DNA of 46,217 nt from NCBI GenBank assembly GCA_015228815.1, contig JADGCV010000010.1, positions 1-46,217 on the forward strand, in the 5' to 3' direction. How positions within the stretch are numbered: position 1 is the stretch's first letter; each line of letters begins with the position of its first letter. Shown here in pieces: positions 27,307 through 35,624 of the stretch. The notes beneath the pieces are model-generated. The model searched no databases. It was not told the origin of the DNA and saw only the letters and a list, made by a program, of their open reading frames with translations. The stretch comes from Magnetococcales bacterium. GTDB lineage: Bacteria > Pseudomonadota > Magnetococcia > Magnetococcales > UBA8363. The position numbers were made by a program, and so were the translations under genes.

Positions 27307-27858
27307 ATGGCAGAGAAGAGAAAAGGATCATGGATTCAAACCGTTACCGGAAGACAATTCTGGCCCATGGATGCCAAACCGGAAGAGGTGGATATCCTCG
27401 ACATCGCCCATTCCCTGTCCATGCTCTGCCGGTTCAACGGCCATTGCAACCGGTTCTATTCCGTGGCCGAGCACGCCGTCCACGTCTCCCATGTGGTGGG
27501 TCTGGAACATGCCCGCTGGGGCCTGCTCCATGATGCGGCGGAAGCCTTCCTCTCGGACATTCCCCAGCCGGTCAAACGGGAACTGACGGTGTTCCATGAA
27601 ATCGAGGAACAGCTTCTTCATGTGATTGCCGAGCGATTTGGTCTTCCTGCTGGGCTCCCTGTCGAGGTGAAGCAAGCCGATATGCTGCTTCTGGCTACCG
27701 AGAAGGCGGCACTCATGGGGCCGGAGCCTGCACCGTGGGAAGGAATTCCCGATCCCTTGGCACCAGGCATGATCCAGGGGTGGAGTCCTGACCAAGCCCG
27801 GCGGGAATTCCTGGCTCGGTTTGGCGAATTATTTGAAGTGATGTGCGCCCCGAGATAG
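27307..27858 (+). CDS. HD-domain phosphohydrolase (YfbR-like nucleotidase)
   Basis: A 183-residue metal-dependent phosphohydrolase. The start MAEKRKGSWIQTVTGRQFWP fits relatives that begin just before the W-x-x-T-x-x-G-R stretch; earlier in-frame ATGs at 27253 and 27268 would add a non-conserved arm. Metal ligands are visible: IAHSLSMLCRFNGH, SVAEHAVHVSH, the HD pair in LLHDAAEAFLSDIP, and a C-terminal QADMLLLATE. The family hydrolyses nucleoside monophosphates or related nucleotides and is often carried by phages and mobile elements. Divergent from the WYL operon and likely sharing its operator, it may be a defence accessory acting on nucleotides, but this is not established. Confidence 0.8.
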   Translation: MAEKRKGSWIQTVTGRQFWPMDAKPEEVDILDIAHSLSMLCRFNGHCNRFYSVAEHAVHVSHVVGLEHARWGLLHDAAEAFLSDIPQPVKRELTVFHEIEEQLLHVIAERFGLPAGLPVEVKQADMLLLATEKAALMGPEPAPWEGIPDPLAPGMIQGWSPDQARREFLARFGELFEVMCAPR

Positions 27859-27904
27859 GGCGCAGAGCTGGACGTTTCATCGGCGAATTGAGCGGGAGGC
27901 AGAA

Positions 27905-29803
27905 ATGACCAATATCGATCCAAGATCAGTAAACGGAACCCACATTTTGCTGGGTGCCGAAATCACCGGCGGTTTCATGGAAGGGGCGCGCCTGGAGTTC
28001 TCCCAGGGACTCAACTGCATCATCGGCGGTCGGGGGACCGGCAAGACCACCCTCCTGGAGTTTATTCGCTACGTCCTGGGGCTGATGCCTGACCCCAGGC
28101 GCGGCGGCAAATCCCGCGCCCAGGCCGTGGTGCAAAGCAATCTCGCCAATGGCCGGGTCCGTCTCCATTTTCGTACTCGCCACGGGATGCGGTATACAGC
28201 GGAGCGTCCATGGAACGACGATTGTCAGGTGCTGGACGAGAACGGAGCGGCCACGGCCATCTCCCTGGATCGGGACCGCATCTTCCGGGCCGATGTCTAC
28301 AGCCAGAACGAAATCGAACAGATCGCCACCGATACTGGCTTCCAGTTGAAGCTGATCGACCAGTTCGAGGAAGAGAACATCCGCTCGATCAACGGCGAGA
28401 TCACGCGCCTGCTGCGTGACATCGACCACAGCTACGGGGAACTGGCGGAATTGGCGCGCCAGTTGGGAGATCTGACGGAGACCGCGTCGGAAGGACCGGC
28501 CATCGAGGAGAAGTTGAAGGGGTTTCAGCAGCAGAATACCGGCCCGGATGCCAAGCTCATTGAACAGGCGCACGCCCACAAGGCCCTGCGAGAGAGGGAG
28601 ACCAAGGCCCTCGCCAGTCTGGCGACGGAGTTCACCTCCCTGGGCCCCAAATTTCAGAGCTATGCCGACACCATGGCCCAGCGATTGGAGGGGTACATCG
28701 GGTCGGACATCGTGAGTGGCCCGAATCAGGTTCTGTTCCAGGGGGTCGGTAACCGAGTCAGGGAATTCCTCGACGAGTTCCGCAAGGCGGTTCCCTGGGT
28801 GCATGAACACTGCCAGATCACCCTGAACGCCCTGGCTGGCGTGGCAAGCGAACTGGAAAACCATCATGCCGGTCAGGAGCAGGCCTATCGGGAGCTGATG
28901 GCCAAATCCCAGGAGGAGCAAAGCCGCATCACCGAACGCACCACGCTGCAAAAACGGCATCTGGAAGTGAGCGATGCCCGCCGGTCGTTGGAGGAGTTGA
29001 AACGGCAGCACGCTGTAAAATCCGGGAAGCACCGGGAAATGACCTCCCGTCTGTCCGGATTGCGGGATGAGCGTTTTCGGCTCCGCAAGTCCGTCGCTGA
29101 CCGTCTGACCCAGGCATTGCAGCCTACCATCCGGGTGACCGTGACCCAGGCTGGCAACCGGCAGGCCTTCGCCGATTTGCTGACCGAGGGACTCAAGGGG
29201 TCGGGGCTCAAGTACGCCACCATCGTCGACAAGATCGTGCAGAACCTTTCACCGGAGGAGTTGGCCATCTGCGTTCAGCGCAAGGATGCGAGCCGTTTGG
29301 CGGAAATGGCGGGGATGGAACACGGTCGGGCGGCAACGGTGATCGAAAGGCTGGTGGCCTCGCAGACGGTCGGCAGGATGGAGACCGTCGAGATGGAGGA
29401 TCTGCCCCGTATCGAATTGCTCGATGGCCGGGATTACAAGGACGCTGGGTCACTTTCCACCGGCCAGCGATGCACCACCATCCTGCCCATCCTGTTGATG
29501 GAGAGCGAACGCCCCCTGCTCATCGACCAGCCCGAGGACAACCTGGACAACGCCTTCATTTTCGAGACCATCGTCAAGAGCGTCAAGGAGGCCAAAGCCA
29601 GTCGCCAGCTCATTTTCGTGACCCACAACCCCAACATCCCCGTGCTGGGAGATGCCGACCGGGTGTTTGTGCTGTCCTCGGACGGGAGGCGTGGGACCAT
29701 CACCCACCAGGGAACGGTGGACGAGGTCAAGGAGCGGATCGAGACTTTGCTGGAAGGAGGCCGGGAGGCCTTCCTGCGGCGCAAAGCGCGCTACGGGCAT
29801 TGA
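27905..29803 (+). CDS. SMC-like/TrlF-like AAA ATPase
   Basis: A 632-residue ATPase with GGGAGG upstream. It has Walker A GGRGTGKTTLLEF (41-53), a middle region of about 300 residues rich in coiled coil (for example QHAVKSGKHREMTSRLSGL), an ABC-type signature GSLSTGQRCTTILPILL, Walker B LLIDQPEDNLDNAF and a final VTHNPNIPVLGDADRVFVL. This C-terminal half closely resembles the ATPase of TrlF-family proteins and other DNA-repair/defence ATPases. No PHP or nuclease domain is attached. Its stop overlaps the start of a histidine kinase (TGATG), and a response regulator and AAA+ activator follow, so it probably works under or with a phosphorelay. Substrate and trigger are unknown. Confidence 0.8.
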   Translation: MTNIDPRSVNGTHILLGAEITGGFMEGARLEFSQGLNCIIGGRGTGKTTLLEFIRYVLGLMPDPRRGGKSRAQAVVQSNLANGRVRLHFRTRHGMRYTAERPWNDDCQVLDENGAATAISLDRDRIFRADVYSQNEIEQIATDTGFQLKLIDQFEEENIRSINGEITRLLRDIDHSYGELAELARQLGDLTETASEGPAIEEKLKGFQQQNTGPDAKLIEQAHAHKALRERETKALASLATEFTSLGPKFQSYADTMAQRLEGYIGSDIVSGPNQVLFQGVGNRVREFLDEFRKAVPWVHEHCQITLNALAGVASELENHHAGQEQAYRELMAKSQEEQSRITERTTLQKRHLEVSDARRSLEELKRQHAVKSGKHREMTSRLSGLRDERFRLRKSVADRLTQALQPTIRVTVTQAGNRQAFADLLTEGLKGSGLKYATIVDKIVQNLSPEELAICVQRKDASRLAEMAGMEHGRAATVIERLVASQTVGRMETVEMEDLPRIELLDGRDYKDAGSLSTGQRCTTILPILLMESERPLLIDQPEDNLDNAFIFETIVKSVKEAKASRQLIFVTHNPNIPVLGDADRVFVLSSDGRRGTITHQGTVDEVKERIETLLEGGREAFLRRKARYGH

Positions 29804-30936
29804 TGATGGCGACGGAACCGGAAGTCGGGCTGACGGGGCTGCTGAAGGACATTGATTCCGACCAGTGGTCGACGGTTCGCGAGGCCGTGGATCAGGCAGG
29901 TATCCTGCTGCGCCAGGGAGGTTTGGACCCCACCGCGCATTCTCTGGTTGGGCAACGTCTGGCCAAACTGTCCACCCATCCCAAATGGGAGGTGAGGAAG
30001 GCTCTGGCCCACGCCTGTCTTCACCTGCGCCACGACACCTTCGACCGGATCATGGCCGCCCTGGACCTGGATGACAACGATCTGGTCCGCAATGCCGCCA
30101 AGCGCACCCTTTCCCGGCGGTCGGAGCTATCCAGGACGGACATGCTCAAGGATCAGCATGGGGATCTCATGCTGCGCTGGTTGGAAGAACTGGAAGCCAA
30201 GCATGGTCCTCGCGCCCGCAACGCGGCGCGCCGGGTGGCGGAAAAGCTGCACGGCCAATTCGTGAAGGAACTGAACCACGAGATGGTCAAGGTGATCTCG
30301 CCCCTGGATGCCTCCCTGGAGAACATCGAGGTGGAGATCTCGAAGACCCGTTCCAATCCGGATGATCTGCATCGCCACACCCGACGCGCCAGGGAGCGGG
30401 TGCGCTTTTTGATTTCCATTCTGGAATCCCTGCGCGCCCTGACCCAGGAGGTGGAGCCTGATTTTCAGACGGAGAGCCTGCGTTCGATGGTCGAGGAAGC
30501 CATACATCTGGTGCGCGACCGCAAGAAGGAGAACCGGGTGATGGAGGCCGACATCCGCATCGACCCTGCCCTCACCGTGGAGGCCAACCGGCATCTGCTG
30601 TTGCAGGCGCTGACTAACGTCATCCAGAATAGCGTAGACGCCTATGCGGGCACTCAATGTCACCCTGTCATCACCATCACGGCCCACGAACACAATGGCA
30701 GCCGGGTACAGGTGACCATCGCCGACCAGGGATGCGGCATGTCCGAGGAAGCGGTGAAGGACGCCTTCCAGCTCTTTGCCACCAGCAAACCGCACGGCAC
30801 CGGCTTCGGGTTGACCATTGCCAAGAAGATCATCGAGTCCGACCACAACGGAAGGGTCTATCTGGAGAGCATCAAGGGCAAGGGAACCACGGTGACCATC
30901 ATACTTCCGAAAGAACAGGAGGGGCGGGAATGGTGA
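29803..30936 (+). CDS. HEAT-repeat histidine kinase (soluble, atypical)
   Basis: A 377-residue protein starting in the TGATG overlap; an ATG one codon later is equally possible. Residues 20-110 are HEAT-like helical repeats (HPKWEVRKALAHACLHLRH) that could sense a protein or nucleic acid. The dimerisation/phosphotransfer helix has FVKELNHEMVKVISPL with His159, a variant H-box lacking the usual Ser-His-Glu-Leu/Arg context. The HATPase domain is complete: N box LTNVIQNSVDAY, G1 DQGCGM (308-313), G2 GTGFGLTIAKKI. There is no membrane segment, so sensing is inside the cell. It is cotranscribed with an ATPase and response regulator, implying an intracellular trigger such as infection; that role is inferred. 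Confidence 0.85.
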   Translation: MMATEPEVGLTGLLKDIDSDQWSTVREAVDQAGILLRQGGLDPTAHSLVGQRLAKLSTHPKWEVRKALAHACLHLRHDTFDRIMAALDLDDNDLVRNAAKRTLSRRSELSRTDMLKDQHGDLMLRWLEELEAKHGPRARNAARRVAEKLHGQFVKELNHEMVKVISPLDASLENIEVEISKTRSNPDDLHRHTRRARERVRFLISILESLRALTQEVEPDFQTESLRSMVEEAIHLVRDRKKENRVMEADIRIDPALTVEANRHLLLQALTNVIQNSVDAYAGTQCHPVITITAHEHNGSRVQVTIADQGCGMSEEAVKDAFQLFATSKPHGTGFGLTIAKKIIESDHNGRVYLESIKGKGTTVTIILPKEQEGREW

Positions 30937-31844
30937 AAGAAGCGAAAGGCCGCCATACCGCCCTGGTGGTGGAGGACGACCCGGAGATGGCCGAAGAGTT
31001 GCGGGATCTGCTCCGCTCAGTGGGGCATGACACCGTCTCTGTTCCCTCTCAGGAAGAGGCACTGGGATTGCTGGACACCGGAAAATTCTGCTTTGTCCTG
31101 CTGGATCTCCAGATCAAGACTGCTCCAGACTCGATCAAGGCCAGGGTGGAGGCGGGAAAAACCTTGCTGCGAAAGATCCGAGAGCTTTTCCCCGCCCGCA
31201 ACCAGGACGATCACCACCACCTGCAAATCCTGGTCATGAGCGGCTACGCCAAGGACATGCCCGACGTGATCCAATGTCTTCAGGATGGGGCGGACGACTT
31301 CATCATCAAACCCTTGAGCGGGAACAACCCATCTCTGACAGCGAAACTCGAGGAAAGCCTTCACAAAAGTAAGCGCGCCAGCCATGCGGAATGTCCAGGG
31401 GTGATGGACCTGGCGCGTCGGGAGTGTGCGCCGAATGGCTCCTCAACAGCTATTCCTTCTCCAGGGGTGCAATTGTCCATCTCTGGCGAATCCCAGGGAA
31501 AACGGACGGGGATCGTTATCGGCGGCAAGGCATCTTTTTTGCCTGACGCCCAGTTCTTGCTCTTGATGCGACTCGTGGCAGGGCGGGTGCGGGATGGTCA
31601 GGGCTGGGTTCACAAGGTTGATCTTGGTTCCAGTGATGCGGAAGGGTTCAAAGGAATGTCGAACCTCGCATCGGCCATCCAGTCACTCCTTCCTGAAGGA
31701 TTTGCTTTCTACGAGAACGACAAGAAGGGGAGCTACCGCATCCATCCGGTGATTGTGGTCGGCAAGATCGACCATGACCGGCTGGGGCAACACAGCTCCC
31801 GAGAGGTCCGAAGACTGTCTTCTGAAATCATGGCCATCCGATGA
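30930..31844 (+). CDS. Response regulator with an atypical C-terminal domain
   Basis: A 304-residue protein whose ATG lies inside the end of the kinase gene. The receiver domain is complete: acidic pocket EDD (15-17), phospho-acceptor Asp59 in VLLDLQI, Ser104 in VMSGY and Lys127 in IIKPL. A linker at 140-170 is Pro/Ser-rich. The C-terminal part (about 175-304: FLPDAQFLLLMRLVAG, SNLASAIQSLLP, GSYRIHPVIVVGKI) resembles a winged helix of the OmpR type but is not a confident match. It may bind DNA or signal to the neighbouring AAA+ activator. The stop overlaps an ATG at 31841 in another frame. Confidence 0.85.
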   Translation: MVKEAKGRHTALVVEDDPEMAEELRDLLRSVGHDTVSVPSQEEALGLLDTGKFCFVLLDLQIKTAPDSIKARVEAGKTLLRKIRELFPARNQDDHHHLQILVMSGYAKDMPDVIQCLQDGADDFIIKPLSGNNPSLTAKLEESLHKSKRASHAECPGVMDLARRECAPNGSSTAIPSPGVQLSISGESQGKRTGIVIGGKASFLPDAQFLLLMRLVAGRVRDGQGWVHKVDLGSSDAEGFKGMSNLASAIQSLLPEGFAFYENDKKGSYRIHPVIVVGKIDHDRLGQHSSREVRRLSSEIMAIR

Positions 31845-31941
31845 GCAAGACCAAATTTGCTCTTGCCGGTTGGGAACCAAGACCATTTTTCGTCTTGCCG
31901 GATGGAACCCAGATGGCAACTGATGGCCATCAAGACGGGAA

Positions 31942-33222
31942 ATGGTCCGGCTTCCGTCATGGTTCCACCGAGGCAAGAACAACAGGGCAGCCGGTACTCT
32001 TGAACGCATATTCAGCGTTCAAGAGGAAACCGTGGCGACCAAAACTCAACAGATCATCGGCAATAGCGCAAGCCTCCGGGCCACCCTGGCCAGCGCCAGA
32101 AAGGTGGCCCGCAGCAGTCTATCCGTGTTGGTCACCGGCGAAAGTGGCACCGGCAAGGAGCTGTTCGCCCGGTTTATCCATGACGAAAGCTCCCGTTCCA
32201 AGGGACCGTTCGTGGCAGTCAACTGCGCTGCCATCCCAGGCGAACTTCTGGAAGCGGAGCTTTTCGGACATAAGAAGGGGGCTTTCAGCGGTGCGGTGAA
32301 CGACCGGGATGGTCTCTTCGTCCAGGCCCATGGCGGCACCCTGTTCCTGGACGAGATCGGCGATATGCCACTGCCCCTCCAGGCCAAGATCCTCCGGGTT
32401 CTTCAGGAGGGCGAGGTTCGACCGGTCGGAGCCAGGACAGTGCTAAAGGTGGACGTCCGGATCGTTTCCGCCACCCACCGGGACTTGGCCAAGATGGCCA
32501 GGGAGAAGAAATTCCGGGACGATCTGATTTTTCGGCTCCGGGGATACGCGTTACGTCTGCCGCCCTTGCGGGAACGGGAACGGGACGTCGTCACCCTGGC
32601 CCAGGTCTTCCTGAAATCCCAGAAGGAGTTCTCCGGGAAAGGATTGAGCCGAGACGTGCAAGAATTGTTGACCACCTACACATGGCCAGGGAACATCCGG
32701 GAGCTACAGAACGCCATCCTGGCGGCGGCTGTGGATGCCCCCAGGAACATCGGCGCAGAGCACCTGCGCCGTCACTTGTCGGGAGGCGGCGATTTGCCAA
32801 AGGTTACGGGGACGCCTCTGGAAAAGCGATTGCTCACGGTGTTAGAGGCTGGGGGGAAGATGACGCTGGCGCAGATGCATGCCGACCTGCACGTCCCCAA
32901 GCCCACCTTGCACCGGCATTTGGGGAAAATGGTCGCCGATGGGAAGGCCCAACGGTTGGAAGTGACAGGATTGGTCGTCTATTCACTACCAGTGCTGGAG
33001 ATCAAAGATATGGATGCCCGGTTGACTCCCCGCCAGGAGAAGGCCGTGATCCATGCCAGGGAGAAAGGCCGCATTACTCGACAAGGACTCTCGGATGCGT
33101 TCGGGGTCTCCATCAGAACGGCCAGCCGGGATTTGGCAACACTGACTGAGCATGGACTCCTGGTATCAGATGGGCAATCAGGGCGGTTTGCAGGTTTTGT
33201 CTGTCAGTCAACCTCCGGTTAA
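31942..33222 (+). CDS. Sigma54-dependent activator-type AAA+ protein with two C-terminal winged helices
   Basis: A 426-residue protein with no receiver domain. The AAA+ core is complete: Walker A GESGTGKE (66-73), GAFSGA in place of GAFTGA (113-118), Walker B GGTLFLDEIG (131-140) and the arginine fingers around RDDLIFRLRGY. Instead of a Fis-type HTH, the C-terminus has two winged-helix segments (MHADLHVPKPTLHRHLGKM and SDAFGVSIRTASRDLATLTE). Such proteins can open sigma54 promoters; the Ser in the loop leaves that likely but unproven. The start is uncertain: GTG 32032 has a better ribosome site, and a coupled ATG at 31841 is in a different frame. It probably acts with the response regulator before it. 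Confidence 0.8.
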   Translation: MVRLPSWFHRGKNNRAAGTLERIFSVQEETVATKTQQIIGNSASLRATLASARKVARSSLSVLVTGESGTGKELFARFIHDESSRSKGPFVAVNCAAIPGELLEAELFGHKKGAFSGAVNDRDGLFVQAHGGTLFLDEIGDMPLPLQAKILRVLQEGEVRPVGARTVLKVDVRIVSATHRDLAKMAREKKFRDDLIFRLRGYALRLPPLRERERDVVTLAQVFLKSQKEFSGKGLSRDVQELLTTYTWPGNIRELQNAILAAAVDAPRNIGAEHLRRHLSGGGDLPKVTGTPLEKRLLTVLEAGGKMTLAQMHADLHVPKPTLHRHLGKMVADGKAQRLEVTGLVVYSLPVLEIKDMDARLTPRQEKAVIHAREKGRITRQGLSDAFGVSIRTASRDLATLTEHGLLVSDGQSGRFAGFVCQSTSG

Positions 33223-33232
33223 CTTATGAGAA

Positions 33233-35125
33233 TCATTGACGACTTTTACGACTTCTGGCGAGAGGGAAAAGACCGCTCCTTCCTTCAGAATCCCCGACAA
33301 ATACTTCAACTTTGGCTAATTCTCGGATGTTATCTGGCAAGTCGATATTCTCAAAAATTATAAATTGACCAAGGTGCTGAATGCGGTGAAGGTGTTCGAA
33401 AAAATTCTGCTTTAATGGCGTGTTGGCAAGTACCTGCTCGTCGCTTGACAGTTCTCCATGCCTCGTATTTTTGATGGGGTCACGGTACGTCAGCAATGGT
33501 GTGTCGAGGACGACGAAACCAGGGTGAGGCAGGTTGCGTTCCCGGCAATAGATGAGCATGGCCACCTTGAATGCGGCATGGGTCACTGCCCGTACCCCTT
33601 TACCATTGGCAGTTCTAAGCTTCCCGTCAATCCGTAAGTCGAAGGTCTTATCGTCGAAGACGACTTGATGGTCGCCAGGGAACTGCCATTCCGACAGTAC
33701 ATGACCAACTACTCGACAGAAGTCATATGCAATGGTGCCGATGAGGTCAAGCCTCGGTTTATCCCCTTTGGGTACCGTGGTCTTTTGCTCTTCTGTCTCT
33801 TTCTTCTTCTCCCGCAGGCTTTGCAATTGATCTAGAAGTGCCATGCCTTGTCGGACTCGGTCTCTGGCAGCCAGAGATTCTCCTAATGTCCGACGGGTCT
33901 GGTCAACTTGTGGTGTAAGATCCAAGATCTCTTTCTCGGTCTTCTTCAGTCTATCCAGCAGGCTGGGTAATTCGCTCTCCAATCGCTTCTGTTCGGCTCT
34001 AAGATCATGGACAGTTCGTTTGAGGTCTGATCGTAAACGGGTGATCTTTTGGGTTTCGGCAAATGCAGCCATCCGGGTTTGTTCGACATTGACCATGCCT
34101 TCTTGATGTAACTGGGTGTCAGGCTTCGCTCCACAGAGCGGACAATCTCTGCCACTACCCAAGGAGACCAAAAAGCCCGCTTCTTCTATCGCCTCTAACC
34201 GTTGGATGTCCGATTCATAGGCTCTGTCGAGTTTAGAAAACCGATCAAGATGCAATCTGATGTCATCAAGGCGCTCCCCAATTCGAGGGATTTCTCCAGA
34301 GAGTCTCTTTTTTTCCTCCAGCAGTGATCGGATTGAACCTTGGGCAGCCTCGAATTCGATTTGAATCTGTTCCAACGTCCGGGTGAGACGTTCATCCTGC
34401 TGATCAAATTCCGCCGCGTCCGGGAATTCAACCGAAAGACGAGCCTCAACGTCAGCGATCATCTCGTCGAGCAGTCCCAGTTTCGCAACTTTTTCGGTTT
34501 TCAGATTTATTGGTTTTGGCACTGTGGTAATGGCACTGTCATCTATGCCGGTCAGAAGAAGCCTGAAAACGCTGCGCTCGGTTGTAGCCTTGGTATGTTG
34601 GCCGCGTTCAATCGGGGAGCGTTCTGCTAGAATTGTGGTTTCATCAACAAGTAGAATATTGGCCAGCCCACGGAAACTTAGATTGTCCTTTTCTCCCTCT
34701 GCATTGGTAGCGACGAATTTTCCAGACAAACCAAGATGGTCAAGCAGAAAATTGGAAAGGTTGTCTTTGTTGCTGGCGTCATGGGTTGCTGATAAGGTGC
34801 GTACTTCGTGATCTCCCGGAGGAGCAACATGAAGCCCCTCATACAGCGTATAGCTGCCGCCCAAGATAGCCCGCCTGACGGTGAAGTCCCCAACCTCATT
34901 GATTCTCAAGCCGCACCAGATGGCGTCATAGCCATGTCGTTCCTCAATGTCTGGCAACGGTTTCGATCCACCGAGCATGAAGTCAATGGCCTTGAGTGCG
35001 AATGACTTACCCGTGTTGGAGGCGCCCCAGACGAGGTTGCTACCCTCACCAAATTCCAACACTGCAGGTTCCACTTCTGGTCCGGTGAAGACGAGGTGAC
35101 ATATCATGAGTCGGCGGTCAGTCAT
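33233..35125 (-). CDS. ABC three-component system ATPase (Rad50/SMC-like)
   Basis: A 630-residue ATPase. Walker A is GASNTGKSFALKA (34-46). The body has two long coiled-coil arms, and between them a CPLCG at 328-332, a zinc-hook like that of Rad50. Walker B lies in FVVLDTPLLTY, and the C-terminal part ends near NIRELAKVEVFVGDSEGR. This is the ATPase of an ABC three-component (ABC-3C) conflict system, of which Lamassu is a relative. It likely senses DNA or phage replication structures and activates the linked nuclease. It overlaps the middle component by eight bases and runs convergent with the sigma54-type activator, with only 10 bases between their stops. Confidence 0.85.
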   Translation of the reverse strand: MTDRRLMICHLVFTGPEVEPAVLEFGEGSNLVWGASNTGKSFALKAIDFMLGGSKPLPDIEERHGYDAIWCGLRINEVGDFTVRRAILGGSYTLYEGLHVAPPGDHEVRTLSATHDASNKDNLSNFLLDHLGLSGKFVATNAEGEKDNLSFRGLANILLVDETTILAERSPIERGQHTKATTERSVFRLLLTGIDDSAITTVPKPINLKTEKVAKLGLLDEMIADVEARLSVEFPDAAEFDQQDERLTRTLEQIQIEFEAAQGSIRSLLEEKKRLSGEIPRIGERLDDIRLHLDRFSKLDRAYESDIQRLEAIEEAGFLVSLGSGRDCPLCGAKPDTQLHQEGMVNVEQTRMAAFAETQKITRLRSDLKRTVHDLRAEQKRLESELPSLLDRLKKTEKEILDLTPQVDQTRRTLGESLAARDRVRQGMALLDQLQSLREKKKETEEQKTTVPKGDKPRLDLIGTIAYDFCRVVGHVLSEWQFPGDHQVVFDDKTFDLRIDGKLRTANGKGVRAVTHAAFKVAMLIYCRERNLPHPGFVVLDTPLLTYRDPIKNTRHGELSSDEQVLANTPLKQNFFEHLHRIQHLGQFIIFENIDLPDNIRELAKVEVFVGDSEGRSGLFPLARSRKSRQ

Positions 35126-35624
35126 CGTAACTCCGATGGTGTTGGCCTTGGCCCTGGAACTCGACCTTCCAACGACCGATTTTTTCGGTTACCAGCTTTT
35201 CCAACTGGTGAGCATCCAGAGTACAGACGTTTTCCGCCAGCCATTTCGCCCGTTCCTTGAGTGCCTGGGCATATGGGGACCGCATCAGTTCCACAAACGG
35301 GTAGGCTTCTTCGCTGGCCTGATAGCGGATTCCATAGTCATCGGCAACCACGTCAACAAGGTGGAGACGACGCATCAGGGTCAGGCTCTCCTCGATCACG
35401 GGCCTCCGCACCAGAAGTTCCCCGGTTCGGTGGGGAAGGTCTGGGTGAAGACTGTCAGGACCTTTAATATCAGCTGTGTGGACGACGAGGTGGTCCAGCC
35501 ATGTCAATTGGGACAGATCAAACATCATTGGGTAGGCTGCGTTCAGCACTACGAGGGCACGAACTCCGGTCTCCAACGGGCTGTTGAATAGCTCTATTCC
35601 ACTTGAGATGGCGTTGTCGGTCAT
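35118..35624 (-). CDS. ABC three-component system middle component
   Basis: A 168-residue protein. The ATG at 35624 overlaps the nuclease stop in ATGA; the earlier GTG at 35633 is less likely. It matches the middle-component type 2 pattern: an N-terminal FNSPLETGVRALVVLNAAYP, then LDHLVVHTADI, GPDSLHPDLPHRTGELL and RRPVIEESLTLM. In ABC-3C systems this component links the ATPase to its effector. It lies between the two in one coupled unit. Function is inferred from the family; no catalytic residues are present. Confidence 0.8.
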   Translation of the reverse strand: MTDNAISSGIELFNSPLETGVRALVVLNAAYPMMFDLSQLTWLDHLVVHTADIKGPDSLHPDLPHRTGELLVRRPVIEESLTLMRRLHLVDVVADDYGIRYQASEEAYPFVELMRSPYAQALKERAKWLAENVCTLDAHQLEKLVTEKIGRWKVEFQGQGQHHRSYDD

